From an uncultured Pelagibacteraceae bacterium (GTDB lineage Bacteria; Pseudomonadota; Alphaproteobacteria; Pelagibacterales; Pelagibacteraceae): 53,787 nt of DNA. The stretch lies in NCBI GenBank assembly GCA_902560225.1, contig CACEKT010000004.1, positions 1 through 53,787 on the forward strand. Direction: 5' to 3'. The first letter of the stretch is position 1; every line of letters starts with the position of its first letter. The position numbers were made by a program, and so were the translations under genes. The notes beneath the pieces are model-generated. The model searched no databases. It saw nothing but the letters and a program-made list of their open reading frames with translations, and was not told the DNA's origin. Shown piece by piece: positions 7,608-19,687 of the stretch.

Positions 7608-8864
7608 TTAATTAAATCTTAATGAGCTATATGGTTCTAAATTTAAATTTGTATTTTCTTTAGCTATCATTCCAGAAATTATCTTTCCAGATATTGGGCC
7701 TAAAGTCCATCCCAAATGATGATGTCCGAAACAGTAAAAAACATTCTTATGATTTTTTGATGGTCCCATAACGGGTAAAAAATCAGGCAAAGAAGGTCTA
7801 AAACCTAACCATTCATCTTCATGTTGTGGTAAATCGCCAAGCATATATTTTGCATTGGTTATCAAATTCTTAATTCTAGATTTAGACAATGGGTTATCTA
7901 AACCACCAAATTCTACTGTTCCAACAACTCTTAATCCTTGTTCCATGGGTGTTATTCCAAATCCACGATTAGAAAATATTACTGGTCTAGTTAATAAATG
8001 GTCACAATTTTTGAAATGAACATGGTATCCACGTTCAGTATCTAAAGGTATTTTTTCCCCTAGATTATCTGTTAATCTTTTAGAAAAAGCTCCACAAGCA
8101 ATAACAGCTTTATCAAAAATATAGTTTTGTTTTTCAGTTTTAAAAATTGGTTTTTCATCATCAAAATTAATATCTTTAATATTTACTTTATTAAATTTTC
8201 CACCTTTTTTTAAAAATAAATCAAATAATTTTAAAAGAATTTTTCTTGGATTACGTGCATGCCGTGCGTATGGATAATAAACACCGCCATGATAAAAAGG
8301 TTTAATATGTGGTTCAAGATCATGAATTTCTACTTTATTTACCAATTGCTGCTTGACTCCAAGTTCTTCTCTAACTCTTATTTCTAGCTCTCTACTTTTT
8401 AAATCTTTATCATTCCAAATATAAAGAATTCCTTTATTTTCAACTAAACCATCTAAGTCTATTTCGTCAAACAACTCGTCGTATGCAGGCAAGGCCAAAT
8501 CTAAAATTTGATGCATATTTTTTGCTGTATGCATCATTTTATTTTTAGTTGTATTCATTATAAATTTTATGAACCAAGGAATCATTTTTGGTACGTAATT
8601 CCATTTTAAAGCTAATGGGCCTGTAGAATTTAAAAGCATTGCTGGTACATCTGCTAAAACATCGGTTCTATTTAAAGAAAGCGAAGCATAAGGAGAGAAA
8701 TGTCCTGCATTACCATAGGATGCTACTTGACTTCCAGGATTATCACGATCAAATATAGTTACTTGAAAACCTTTTTTTTGTAAAAATAATGCATTTGATA
8801 TACCTTGAATTCCAGCACCTATTATTCCTACCTTTGTATTATTATTCATCAAATTCTTATACAT
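7608..8864 (-). CDS. FAD-dependent D-amino-acid dehydrogenase-like oxidoreductase (DAO family)
   Basis: A 418-residue DAO-superfamily flavoprotein resembling DadA. The N-terminal dinucleotide-binding motif GIIGAGIQG is followed by VTIFDRDNPGSQVASYGNAG, as in D-amino-acid dehydrogenases. The C-terminal FAD region has FRPSLPDFLPVMGPS and FGHHHLGWTLGPISGK. The family oxidatively deaminates a D-amino acid (or hydroxyproline) to a 2-keto acid. It is the first gene of a five-gene operon. A second ATG five codons in (8849) is an alternative start. The substrate cannot be determined. Confidence 0.87.
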   Translation of the reverse strand: MYKNLMNNNTKVGIIGAGIQGISNALFLQKKGFQVTIFDRDNPGSQVASYGNAGHFSPYASLSLNRTDVLADVPAMLLNSTGPLALKWNYVPKMIPWFIKFIMNTTKNKMMHTAKNMHQILDLALPAYDELFDEIDLDGLVENKGILYIWNDKDLKSRELEIRVREELGVKQQLVNKVEIHDLEPHIKPFYHGGVYYPYARHARNPRKILLKLFDLFLKKGGKFNKVNIKDINFDDEKPIFKTEKQNYIFDKAVIACGAFSKRLTDNLGEKIPLDTERGYHVHFKNCDHLLTRPVIFSNRGFGITPMEQGLRVVGTVEFGGLDNPLSKSRIKNLITNAKYMLGDLPQHEDEWLGFRPSLPDFLPVMGPSKNHKNVFYCFGHHHLGWTLGPISGKIISGMIAKENTNLNLEPYSSLRFN

Positions 8865-8917
8865 TTAAAAATAATAATTTGAGAGTGACAAATTATACAA
8901 AAATAAATCTAAAACGA

Positions 8918-10042
8918 CTAAGCAATCATTTGTTTATGATTAATTTTAGCGCTCATTACAATCCCAAATCCAATCATTGTAGCCAACATAGATGAACCCC
9001 CATAAGACATTATTGGTAGTGGTGAACCAACTATTGGCAATAAACCAAGTACCATAGCTAAATTAACAACAATATAAATAAAAATTGCAAATGCAAAACC
9101 AAAACAAAATAACTTAGCAAAGTTGCTTCTTGAAATAGCTCCAATTCTTATAATTCTAATAATTATAATTGTGTAAATTATCAAAAGAACTATTGAACCA
9201 ATAAAACCAAACTCTTCTGAAAATAAAGTAAATATAAAATCTGTGTGTTTTTCTGGTAAAAAATCTAAATAGCTTTGAGTACCTTTTAAGAAACCCTTAC
9301 CCTGTAAACCACCTGATCCAATTGCAATTTTAGACTGAATAATTTGATAGCCAGCCCCTAACGGATCTCTATCAGGATCTAGAAATGTTAAAATTCTTAG
9401 TTTTTGATAAGGTTTTAAAAATGAAATAATGAATGGCAAAGAAATCAAAAAAGTTATGAAAGAAAAGATAAAATATTTTACTTTAACACCTCCTAACCAC
9501 AATATTATTAATCCACTTAAAGCTATTAATATTGATGTTCCAAGATCAGGTTGAGCCAAAACTAAAATGAGTGGGATTAATATAATAGATAAAGATATCA
9601 CAATACTGAGAAACGAATTAGCATTATCAAGTTTTAGTCTATGATAATATTTAGCTAAACATAATATAATTCCAATTTTCATTAATTCTGATGGCTGCAG
9701 TACAATAAAATATAAATCAATCCATCTTTGAGATCCAGAAACTTTAACTCCATAAAAAGAAACCCAAATTAACAAAATTAAACCAGCGATATAGATATAA
9801 TAAGAAGAAAAATGCCAAATTTTAATATTAAAAAAAGATATAGCTAACATCAATAAGAAAAAAACAACAAGTTTAACAAAGTGACTTTTAGTATGGTAAA
9901 GAATTTCTCCACCATCCGTTGAATACATAACTAATAAACTAATTAGAGATAATAGAAAAATACTAAATATTAAAATATAATCTAATTTTTTTACTTTTTG
10001 AATAAAAGTTAACTCACTATTTAATCTATCTTGTTGAAACAT
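8918..10042 (-). CDS. rodA: Rod shape-determining peptidoglycan glycosyltransferase RodA
   Basis: A 374-residue SEDS-family membrane protein with about ten helices. It has the family motifs VSGSQRWIDLYFIVLQPSELMK, FLPEKHTDFIFTLFSEEFGF and the C-terminal PIVGSPLPIMSYGGSSML. It polymerises glycan strands in the inner membrane together with PBP2, which is encoded immediately upstream with no gap. It is the last gene of the mreBCD-mrdA-rodA cluster. Confidence 0.96.
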   Translation of the reverse strand: MFQQDRLNSELTFIQKVKKLDYILIFSIFLLSLISLLVMYSTDGGEILYHTKSHFVKLVVFFLLMLAISFFNIKIWHFSSYYIYIAGLILLIWVSFYGVKVSGSQRWIDLYFIVLQPSELMKIGIILCLAKYYHRLKLDNANSFLSIVISLSIILIPLILVLAQPDLGTSILIALSGLIILWLGGVKVKYFIFSFITFLISLPFIISFLKPYQKLRILTFLDPDRDPLGAGYQIIQSKIAIGSGGLQGKGFLKGTQSYLDFLPEKHTDFIFTLFSEEFGFIGSIVLLIIYTIIIIRIIRIGAISRSNFAKLFCFGFAFAIFIYIVVNLAMVLGLLPIVGSPLPIMSYGGSSMLATMIGFGIVMSAKINHKQMIA

Positions 10043-11965
10043 TTATATATTGATCCTCTCAAAATTTGGCTGTTTATTTCTTAAATCGTGCCTATCAATA
10101 ATTAATTTAAATAATTTTTTTGCAATTGGTGCTGCTGTCTTACTTCCTGAACCACCATGTTCAACAATTATACTCAGTGCATATCTTGGATTAATATAGG
10201 GACCATAGGCAACATACAAAGCATGATCTCTGTCTTTGTAGGGTATTTGTTCTAATTCTAAATCCAATTCTCTTTCTCTTTTACTAATTCTCTTGACTTG
10301 AGCTGTTCCAGTTTTTCCTGCAAATTGATATTTAGGGTCATCAATTCTTGATTTGTAAGATGTTCCAAATCTTTCATTAGTTGAACTGAACATTGCTTCT
10401 TGAATAATCTTAATATTTTTTTTATCTTTAAATAACTTTTTATCCCCTAACAGTTTGGATTCTGAATTAAATAAAAGCTGGCTATTCATTGATTGTTTTG
10501 CATCTTCATATGATATTGGATTACTATCTACAATGATTTTTGGTTTTATAGCATAACCACCATTTGCAATTTGTGCGGTCATCATGCACAACTGTAACGG
10601 TGTTGTTTGGGTATATCCTTGACCTATTCCTGTAATTAGGGTTTCACCTAGGACCCAGCCTTTTCCAAGATTGTTTTTTTTCCATTTTGTATTAGGAAAT
10701 AAACCTTTCTTTTCATTATCAAAATATTGATCTAAAACTTTTTTTCCTAAACCAAATTTTTCTGCAGTTATATTTAATCTATCAACACCTAACAACCTTG
10801 AAACCTCATAAAAATAAGTATCGCATGATTGTTTCATTGCATTCTTTAAACTAACCCAACCATGTCCTTTCTCTTTCCAACAGTGAAATGTTTGTCCATA
10901 GAGCTCCATTTTTCCAGTGCACTTAACTTTAAATTTTGTATCAATCACGTTATTTTCTAAAGCTGAGAGAGCAACGATTGGTTTTATTGTAGAGCCTGGA
11001 GAGTAAAGCCCTGAAATAGTTTTGTTAATCAATGGTTTTAAAGGATTGTTTCTTATTAACTGCCATTCCTCTTGACTTATTCCAAACAAAAATAAATTTG
11101 GATCATAAGATGGAGATGAATACATCGCAATTATATCTCCAGTATAAACATCCATTATACTAATAGATCCTGCTTTTCCATCCAGTAATTTTCCACATTC
11201 TTTCTGTATTTCAGTATCTACTGTTAAACGTATTTTTGAACCCTGTTCACCTTTTTGATGCTCAAGTTGATTAATTCTTTTTCCGTAAGCATTCACTTCA
11301 TATCTCTGAATAGCGTTTGTTCCAATTAAATGATTTTCTAATGTTTTTTCTAATCCTAATTTTCCAATTTTCATACCAGGAACAAATCTTTGCTGAACTG
11401 TCTCATTATCTAATATTTCTTGTTCGTTTGGTTGGCTCACATAACCAAGAACATGAGTATATGCATCCTTAAAAGGGTAATTTCTAGAAATAGTCATGAC
11501 GGGTTTTACACCAGCAAGATCATATAAATAATTATTTATCTTTAAAAATTCACTCCAGCTTAAATTTTCAGATACAATTATACTATCCCAAGGTTTTAAT
11601 TTTTTTTTTAATTTTATAATTTTATCAATTCTTTTATTGCTTAATTGCAAAAGTGTTTTTAATCTTGAAATTAAATAATTAAAATTCTCAACTTGTTCAG
11701 GAATAATATGTAATTGATAAACTTTTAAGTTTCCTGCAATAATATTACCAAAGTAATCAACTATATTTCCTCGTGTTGGAGGCAGTTTCCATTCTCTAAT
11801 TCTATTTTTATCTGATAGAGTTAGATATTTTTTATTTTCATTAATTTGTAAAGAAAATAAACGACCAATTATTCCTGCAAATACAATTATTTTTGCAGCA
11901 GAAATTATAAACATTCGTCTATTAATTACATCTGCTTTTCTGATATTTGTGTTTTCTTTAATCAT
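10043..11965 (-). CDS. mrdA: Penicillin-binding protein 2 (peptidoglycan DD-transpeptidase)
   Basis: A 640-residue class B PBP. There is one N-terminal membrane anchor (about residues 16-37) and a pedestal domain with PTRGNIVDYFG at 63-73. The transpeptidase motifs are SxxK = STIK at 325-328, SCD at 380-382 and KTGTAQ at 551-556. It cross-links side-wall peptidoglycan for elongation, working with RodA and MreBCD. It overlaps the mreD end by 8 bp and abuts rodA. Confidence 0.96.
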   Translation of the reverse strand: MIKENTNIRKADVINRRMFIISAAKIIVFAGIIGRLFSLQINENKKYLTLSDKNRIREWKLPPTRGNIVDYFGNIIAGNLKVYQLHIIPEQVENFNYLISRLKTLLQLSNKRIDKIIKLKKKLKPWDSIIVSENLSWSEFLKINNYLYDLAGVKPVMTISRNYPFKDAYTHVLGYVSQPNEQEILDNETVQQRFVPGMKIGKLGLEKTLENHLIGTNAIQRYEVNAYGKRINQLEHQKGEQGSKIRLTVDTEIQKECGKLLDGKAGSISIMDVYTGDIIAMYSSPSYDPNLFLFGISQEEWQLIRNNPLKPLINKTISGLYSPGSTIKPIVALSALENNVIDTKFKVKCTGKMELYGQTFHCWKEKGHGWVSLKNAMKQSCDTYFYEVSRLLGVDRLNITAEKFGLGKKVLDQYFDNEKKGLFPNTKWKKNNLGKGWVLGETLITGIGQGYTQTTPLQLCMMTAQIANGGYAIKPKIIVDSNPISYEDAKQSMNSQLLFNSESKLLGDKKLFKDKKNIKIIQEAMFSSTNERFGTSYKSRIDDPKYQFAGKTGTAQVKRISKRERELDLELEQIPYKDRDHALYVAYGPYINPRYALSIIVEHGGSGSKTAAPIAKKLFKLIIDRHDLRNKQPNFERINI

Positions 11966-12476
11966 CTTTCTGTAATATAATTTTTTTATCTAGATATCTA
12001 AATATAATAAAAAATAATGGATAAAATATAAATGTAAAACCTGTGTTAATTAAATAGCTCAGGTAATCTATTTCTATTAAAAATATCAGATCCAAAATTA
12101 TAACTTGAATTGAATTAATTAATAAAATTGTAAACAAAAAAGATAGCCAGTCTTTAATAAAATTTGGAGTTAATGTTATATATCTTATGTAAGCGGTGAC
12201 TGAACAAATTATTAAAAAACAAAAACTGCTAATACCCATTGGTATTCCTATTACAACATCATTTATTATACCGGCTAAAAAAATTGGAATGTATCCAAGA
12301 TAATTAAGATTTCTTAAAGTCCAATAAAAAATTAAGATATGTGCAAAACTAAAAGAAAAATAATCAATTTTTAAAAAATTAAAATCAATTTCGTTAAATA
12401 CAGAAAAAAATAATAAAATTATTGGAAAATATGAAAAAAAAATTTGATAAAATGAAGTTTTATTTAATGAGGACAT
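11958..12476 (-). CDS. mreD: Rod shape-determining protein MreD
   Basis: A 172-residue, very hydrophobic protein with five or six membrane segments, between mreC and mrdA. The sequence is poorly conserved, but the pattern GIINDVVIGIPMGISSFCFL in the middle and the gene order fit MreD. It is part of the inner-membrane elongasome scaffold. Its ATG overlaps the mreC stop by one base (TAATG), so translation is coupled. Confidence 0.88.
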   Translation of the reverse strand: MSSLNKTSFYQIFFSYFPIILLFFSVFNEIDFNFLKIDYFSFSFAHILIFYWTLRNLNYLGYIPIFLAGIINDVVIGIPMGISSFCFLIICSVTAYIRYITLTPNFIKDWLSFLFTILLINSIQVIILDLIFLIEIDYLSYLINTGFTFIFYPLFFIIFRYLDKKIILQKDD

Positions 12477-13324
12477 TAATTATTACCTTCAATATTAAAA
12501 GAGACTATTTTAACATAATCGAGCTGATCAAAATCAGAAAAAAAAATAATTTTATTGTTTGAATATTTTGATATTTTACCAACCGGGATTCCTGGTTTAA
12601 ATAAACCACCACGACCTGAGGTATAAACAATCTTTTCCATTTCACTGCTTTCTTTATTTAGATCTTCTTTAGTGTATTCAATTAAACCATAATTTTTTCC
12701 TGTACCTGATGCTACAGCTTGGATCCATTCTGGTTGTAAAATAACTGGTATTTTACTGTTTAGATCAGACAAAAGTAATGCTCTTGAATTTGTGAAATTT
12801 ACTTCAATTATCTGGCCAACAAGATAGACACTATCCATTACTGCCATCCCAATTTTTATTTTATCTTTAGATCCCTTGTTTAAAATAACAGATTTTAAAT
12901 AGGGACTTTCTTTATCAATTAAAACTTTAGCTAGAACTTCTTCACTATTAATATTTTCATTAATTAAATTTCTAAGTTTTTCATTTTCTAATTTCAAAAA
13001 ATCATTTACATATTTTTTTTCTTTTAAAATTTTAAAGTCTATTTCGTTATTTTTATATTTTTGATACAAATTTAGATGTTCTTTTATTTGTGTATTAATT
13101 TTTTTTATCTTATTTTCAGGTATAGATGCCATATATGAAGATCTATAAGTAATTTCATTTATTCCAGATTTTATGATTTGAATTACTTTAAAATCTCGAT
13201 TCCCTAAAATGATTACAACTATTGATAAAATAATTAAGGTTAATAATGAGAATCTTTGCTTATCTTTTTTTTTTAAAAAGGCAGATCTAAAGGCTATTAC
13301 AAAATCATCTCTGCCTGAAGCCAT
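12476..13324 (-). CDS. mreC: Rod shape-determining protein MreC
   Basis: A 282-residue protein. It has a short cytoplasmic tail, one membrane helix (about residues 24-42) and a coiled coil (about 75-125, rich in K/E/N/L). The periplasmic beta domain contains AKVLIDKESPYLKSVILNKG and GKNYGLIEYT. MreC links the MreB filaments to PBP2. It lies 5 bp downstream of mreB. Confidence 0.93.
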   Translation of the reverse strand: MASGRDDFVIAFRSAFLKKKDKQRFSLLTLIILSIVVIILGNRDFKVIQIIKSGINEITYRSSYMASIPENKIKKINTQIKEHLNLYQKYKNNEIDFKILKEKKYVNDFLKLENEKLRNLINENINSEEVLAKVLIDKESPYLKSVILNKGSKDKIKIGMAVMDSVYLVGQIIEVNFTNSRALLLSDLNSKIPVILQPEWIQAVASGTGKNYGLIEYTKEDLNKESSEMEKIVYTSGRGGLFKPGIPVGKISKYSNNKIIFFSDFDQLDYVKIVSFNIEGNN

Positions 13325-13329
13325 CTTTT

Positions 13330-15935
<2,606 letters not shown>

Positions 15936-16037
15936 AACCTAATTTTTCTGAAAAACTATAATACAATCTATAAGAGAGATTGCAAAATAATTAGTTAAAT
16001 TTTTCTTATTTAACGACCATTTCAGGTCTTGCATTAA

Positions 16038-17720
16038 TTAATTATAAATAGACTCAATTTTAGGCATTAAGTGCAAAAGTTCTTTGGTGTATTCATTCTG
16101 CGGCTTATGGAATAATTCTTCAGTGTTTGAAATTTCACATAATTTACCATCTTTTAATACTCCAATCCTATCACACATTTGTCGAACAACTGGTAAATCA
16201 TGACTGATAAATAAAATAGTTAAGTTTAATTGTTCTTGAAGATCTTTAAGTAGATTTAATATCTGTGCTTGAATACTAACATCTAATGCTGATGTTGGTT
16301 CATCACATATTAGAAGTCTAGGTTGTGTAGCTAAAGCTCTTGCAATGGATATTCTTTGTCGTTGACCTCCAGAAAATTCATGAGGATATCTTTCTGATGA
16401 ACTTTGTGTCAACTCAACAGACTCTAATAGATCTGAAATATAATTATCTAAGTCTATTCTGCTAATAGATGGATTATGAAGCTTGATAGGCTCTGAAACA
16501 ATATCCTTAACTTTTAGTCTACCATTTAAAGATGAGTAAGGATCTTGAAATATCATTTGTATTTGTTTTCTAAAATTCATCATTTCTGAATTTCGTTTAA
16601 TTTTAGTTATACAAACATTATCAAAGAACACGTCTCCCGAAGAGGGTTTATATAAATTTACAATCATTTTTGCTATTGTCGATTTTCCACTTCCACTTTC
16701 ACCAACTAATCCAAATGACTCTCCTTCTTTGATATCAAATGAAACATCATTTACTGCGATAACTGAATTTTTTGAATTTTCGGTGAAAAAATTATCATCA
16801 AAACTTTTACTTAGATTTTTTACTTGAACTAAGTCTTGTTCTGTAAGTCTTTTTTTAGTCCATCGATTTAAAATTTTTAAATTAGTTTCTTTTTCAGTTT
16901 TATTTTCTTTTTCAATAATTATAAATCGTGTAATTTTTTTATCTGTTGGTGGAACTGAGCTAACTAAACTTTTAGTGTAAATTTCTTTAGGTTTAGTTAA
17001 AACTTCTTTGGTTGGTCCAACTTCAACTAAATTTCCGTTTTTCATTACAGCAACTCTGTTGGTTGTCTCTGCAATAACTCCCATGTCATGTGTAATTAAA
17101 ATTACTGCAAGATTTCTTTCTCGTGTTAATTTTTTAATTAAATCAAGAATTTGTGATTGTATAGATACATCAAGAGCAGTTGTAGGTTCATCTGCAATTA
17201 ATAGTTCAGGTTCGCAGCAAAGAGCAAGCGAGATTACAACTCTTTGTCTCATACCTCCTGAGAATTGATGTGGATAGTTATCAAATCTATTTTCGGCATC
17301 TTTAATACCAACTTCTTTTAATAAATCTATTGATCTTTTTTTTGCTTCTTCTTTGCTTATATTAATATGGGTTTGTATAGTTTCTATTAATTGTTCTCCA
17401 ATTGTTAGTATTGGGTTTAAAGAAGTTTGTGGATCTTGAAATATTAAACCGATTTTTTTTCCTCTATAATTAAGAATCTTGCTTGTATCTTTATTAATGT
17501 CTAAATCTCCTAGCTTAATGGTTCCAGTTGAAATTTTGCCTGGTTCATCAATTAAATTTATTACTGCATTTGCTATAGTGCTTTTTCCTGAGCCTGACTC
17601 TCCAACTAATCCTAATATTTCCCCTCTATTAACTTCAATATTTATATTTTTTGCCGCATAAACAGTTTCTTTTCGCATTTTATAATCAACGCTAAGGTTA
17701 CTTATTTTTAAAAAGCTCAT
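16038..17720 (-). CDS. Peptide ABC transporter, fused double ATP-binding protein (DppD-DppF type)
   Basis: A 560-residue protein carrying two complete ABC ATPase domains. Domain 1 has Walker A GESGSGKST near 40-48, signature FSGGMRQRV and Walker B LLIADEPTTALD. Domain 2 has a second GESGSGKST, signature FSGGQRQRIS and LLICDEPTSALD. It powers peptide or nickel-type uptake and replaces the separate D and F subunits. I place the start at the ATG at 17720, which overlaps the permease stop as ATGA; a longer in-frame start at 17756 lacks this fit. It is the last gene of the dpp-like operon, 100 bp before leuA. Confidence 0.94.
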   Translation of the reverse strand: MSFLKISNLSVDYKMRKETVYAAKNINIEVNRGEILGLVGESGSGKSTIANAVINLIDEPGKISTGTIKLGDLDINKDTSKILNYRGKKIGLIFQDPQTSLNPILTIGEQLIETIQTHINISKEEAKKRSIDLLKEVGIKDAENRFDNYPHQFSGGMRQRVVISLALCCEPELLIADEPTTALDVSIQSQILDLIKKLTRERNLAVILITHDMGVIAETTNRVAVMKNGNLVEVGPTKEVLTKPKEIYTKSLVSSVPPTDKKITRFIIIEKENKTEKETNLKILNRWTKKRLTEQDLVQVKNLSKSFDDNFFTENSKNSVIAVNDVSFDIKEGESFGLVGESGSGKSTIAKMIVNLYKPSSGDVFFDNVCITKIKRNSEMMNFRKQIQMIFQDPYSSLNGRLKVKDIVSEPIKLHNPSISRIDLDNYISDLLESVELTQSSSERYPHEFSGGQRQRISIARALATQPRLLICDEPTSALDVSIQAQILNLLKDLQEQLNLTILFISHDLPVVRQMCDRIGVLKDGKLCEISNTEELFHKPQNEYTKELLHLMPKIESIYN

Positions 17721-18655
17721 TTTTTTAACCTTGGATTTAAAGTATCTCTCATCCAATCTCCTAATAAATTAATTGAGAATGCTAATATTACTAAAAAAAT
17801 TGCTGGAAAAAATGTAATCCACCATTCGCCAGAAAATAAAAAATCATTGCCCAATCTAATCAATGTTCCTAATGATGGAGTTGTAGGTGGAACACCAACT
17901 CCTAAAAAACTTAAAGTTGCTTCAGCAATAATAGCTAGAGCAAGTCCAATAGTTCCTATTACTAATACGGGCCTTAAAATATTTGGTAGAATGTGTTTAA
18001 ACATAATAATTAAATTTGAAACGCCAATAATTGTAGAAGCTGAAACATAATCTTTGTTTTTTTCAACTAAAGTAGCAGCTCTAGATACTCTTGCAAATTG
18101 AGGCCACTCGGAGATTCCAATTGCAAAAATTAAAACATAAATTGCCATCTCATCATGCATCTCTCTAGAAATAATTCCTCTTGCTATGCCATCAACAAGA
18201 AGTGCCATTAAAATACTTGGCACTGTTAACTGTACATCGGTTAATCTCATTACAATCATTTCATATTTTCCACCAAAGTAACCAGCAGTTAGTCCCAAAC
18301 TAACTCCAAGAATTAAACTAAATAATATTGCTGCAAAACCTACAATTAATGAAATTCTTGAACCATAAAGAATTGTTGCTAACATATCTCTTCCTTGACC
18401 ATCTGTGCCTAATATAAATTTTGCTAATCCATCTTCCGTCCACGATGGTGGAGTAAATGCATCCATCAATGACAATGAGGATGGGTCAAAAGGATTATAA
18501 GGAGTTACTAGCTCCACAAAAAAAGAACAAAAGAAAATTATTATTAAAATTGATGAAGATATAATTGCTGTAGGGGATTTAATAAAGCTGTGATATATAT
18601 CGCTATCTTTAATTCTAGCCCAAGTACTTGTTAAATTATTACCCACTTGCAACAT
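17717..18655 (-). CDS. dppC: Peptide ABC transporter permease, DppC/OppC type
   Basis: A 312-residue permease with an N-terminal helix (about 35-55), the OppC segment FILGTDGQGRDMLATILYGSR, and the EAA loop EWPQFARVSRAATLVEKNKDYVSA that docks on the ATPase. It forms the channel with the DppB-like permease, whose gene overlaps it by 17 bp. Specificity for dipeptides, oligopeptides or another substrate is not resolvable from the sequence. Confidence 0.92.
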   Translation of the reverse strand: MLQVGNNLTSTWARIKDSDIYHSFIKSPTAIISSSILIIIFFCSFFVELVTPYNPFDPSSLSLMDAFTPPSWTEDGLAKFILGTDGQGRDMLATILYGSRISLIVGFAAILFSLILGVSLGLTAGYFGGKYEMIVMRLTDVQLTVPSILMALLVDGIARGIISREMHDEMAIYVLIFAIGISEWPQFARVSRAATLVEKNKDYVSASTIIGVSNLIIMFKHILPNILRPVLVIGTIGLALAIIAEATLSFLGVGVPPTTPSLGTLIRLGNDFLFSGEWWITFFPAIFLVILAFSINLLGDWMRDTLNPRLKK

Positions 18656-19622
18656 CTCCTTTAACTCTTATCCTTGGATCAATAAAATAATATAAAATGT
18701 CTACTATAAAATTAATCATAACAAAAACGAATGCAATAAATACTAAGTAAGCTGACATGATTGGTATATCTACAAACTGAACAGCTTGAATAAATAAAAA
18801 CCCCATTCCTGGCCATTGAAATACTGTTTCGGTTATTATTGAAAATGCTATTAAAGTTCCAATATTTATACCCGCAATTGTAATTACAGGTATTAGTCCA
18901 TTTTTTAATGCATGTTTGTAGTTTATACTTTTTTCGTCTATACCTCTGGCCCTTGCAAATTTTATATAATCTGTTTGTAAAATCTCCATCATCTCTGCTC
19001 TAACTAGTCTTATTATATAGGTCATCTGAAACAAGCTGAGGGTCACTGAGGGTAATATAATGGCTTTTAATCCAGAGATTGTTAAAAATCCTGTGCTCCA
19101 AAAACCGATATCAACTACTTCTCCTCTTCCAAAAGATGGTAATATTCCTAAAATTACCGCAAAGAGATAAATAAATAAAATACCTATGACAAATGTGGGG
19201 AGTGAAACTCCTAACAATGAAACAGCTAAAATAATATCACTTAAAAAACCTTTTCTATTTATTCCTGTATAAACACCTAACAATGTACCAGATATCAATG
19301 CAATTAATGCTGAAATTACAACTAACTCAATAGTAGCTGGTAACCTCTCAACAATTAATTCTGATACAGGTCGTCTAAGCTGATAAGAAATTCCAAATTC
19401 ACCCTTAGATGCATTGATTATAAATCTAGAAAACTGGACATGAATAGGGTCCATTAACCCTAAAGTTTCTCTTAGTTCAGCTCTCTCTTCGTCTGAAGTT
19501 TCTTCACCAACCATATTATTTATTGGATCACCCACAAAATTAAATAAAGAAAAGGAAACAAATGCAACTACTAGCATCACCAGAGCTGATTGAAACAATC
19601 GTTTAAAAAAATATTTTATCAA
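18639..19622 (-). CDS. dppB: Peptide ABC transporter permease, DppB/OppB type
   Basis: A 327-residue permease. The family N-terminus MIKYFFKRLFQSALVMLVV leads into FVGDPINNMVG, then EELRETLGLMDPIHVQF, the EAA loop RAEMMEILQTDYIKFARARG, and a C-terminal helix before DPRIRVKG. It is the partner of the DppC-like permease. It lies 65 bp after the binding-protein gene, with a strong hairpin between. Confidence 0.93.
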   Translation of the reverse strand: MIKYFFKRLFQSALVMLVVAFVSFSLFNFVGDPINNMVGEETSDEERAELRETLGLMDPIHVQFSRFIINASKGEFGISYQLRRPVSELIVERLPATIELVVISALIALISGTLLGVYTGINRKGFLSDIILAVSLLGVSLPTFVIGILFIYLFAVILGILPSFGRGEVVDIGFWSTGFLTISGLKAIILPSVTLSLFQMTYIIRLVRAEMMEILQTDYIKFARARGIDEKSINYKHALKNGLIPVITIAGINIGTLIAFSIITETVFQWPGMGFLFIQAVQFVDIPIMSAYLVFIAFVFVMINFIVDILYYFIDPRIRVKGDVASG

Positions 19623-19646
19623 TTTAGGAAAATTTTATTTTTAGAT

Positions 19647-19676
19647 ACTAGCCCTTTATAATTATAAAGGGCTAGT
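19647..19676 (-). terminator. Perfect palindromic hairpin between dppA-like and dppB-like genes
   Basis: A 30-bp perfect palindrome (arms of 15 bases, ACTAGCCCTTTATAA and its complement). Neither side carries a good T run, so it is less like a Rho-independent terminator than a 3'-end hairpin protecting the binding-protein mRNA. It sits at the same operon position as the hairpin at 2219-2248. The structure is certain; the exact role is inferred. Confidence 0.7.
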
Positions 19677-19687
19677 AAAAATATTAT

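Noticed and set aside
15936..16037. 31-codon frame before leuA (MQDLKWSLNKK...) as a leader peptide
   Set aside because: It has no run of leucine codons, no clear antiterminator stems and no ribosome-binding site. Only a 4-bp GACC/GGTC stem is present.
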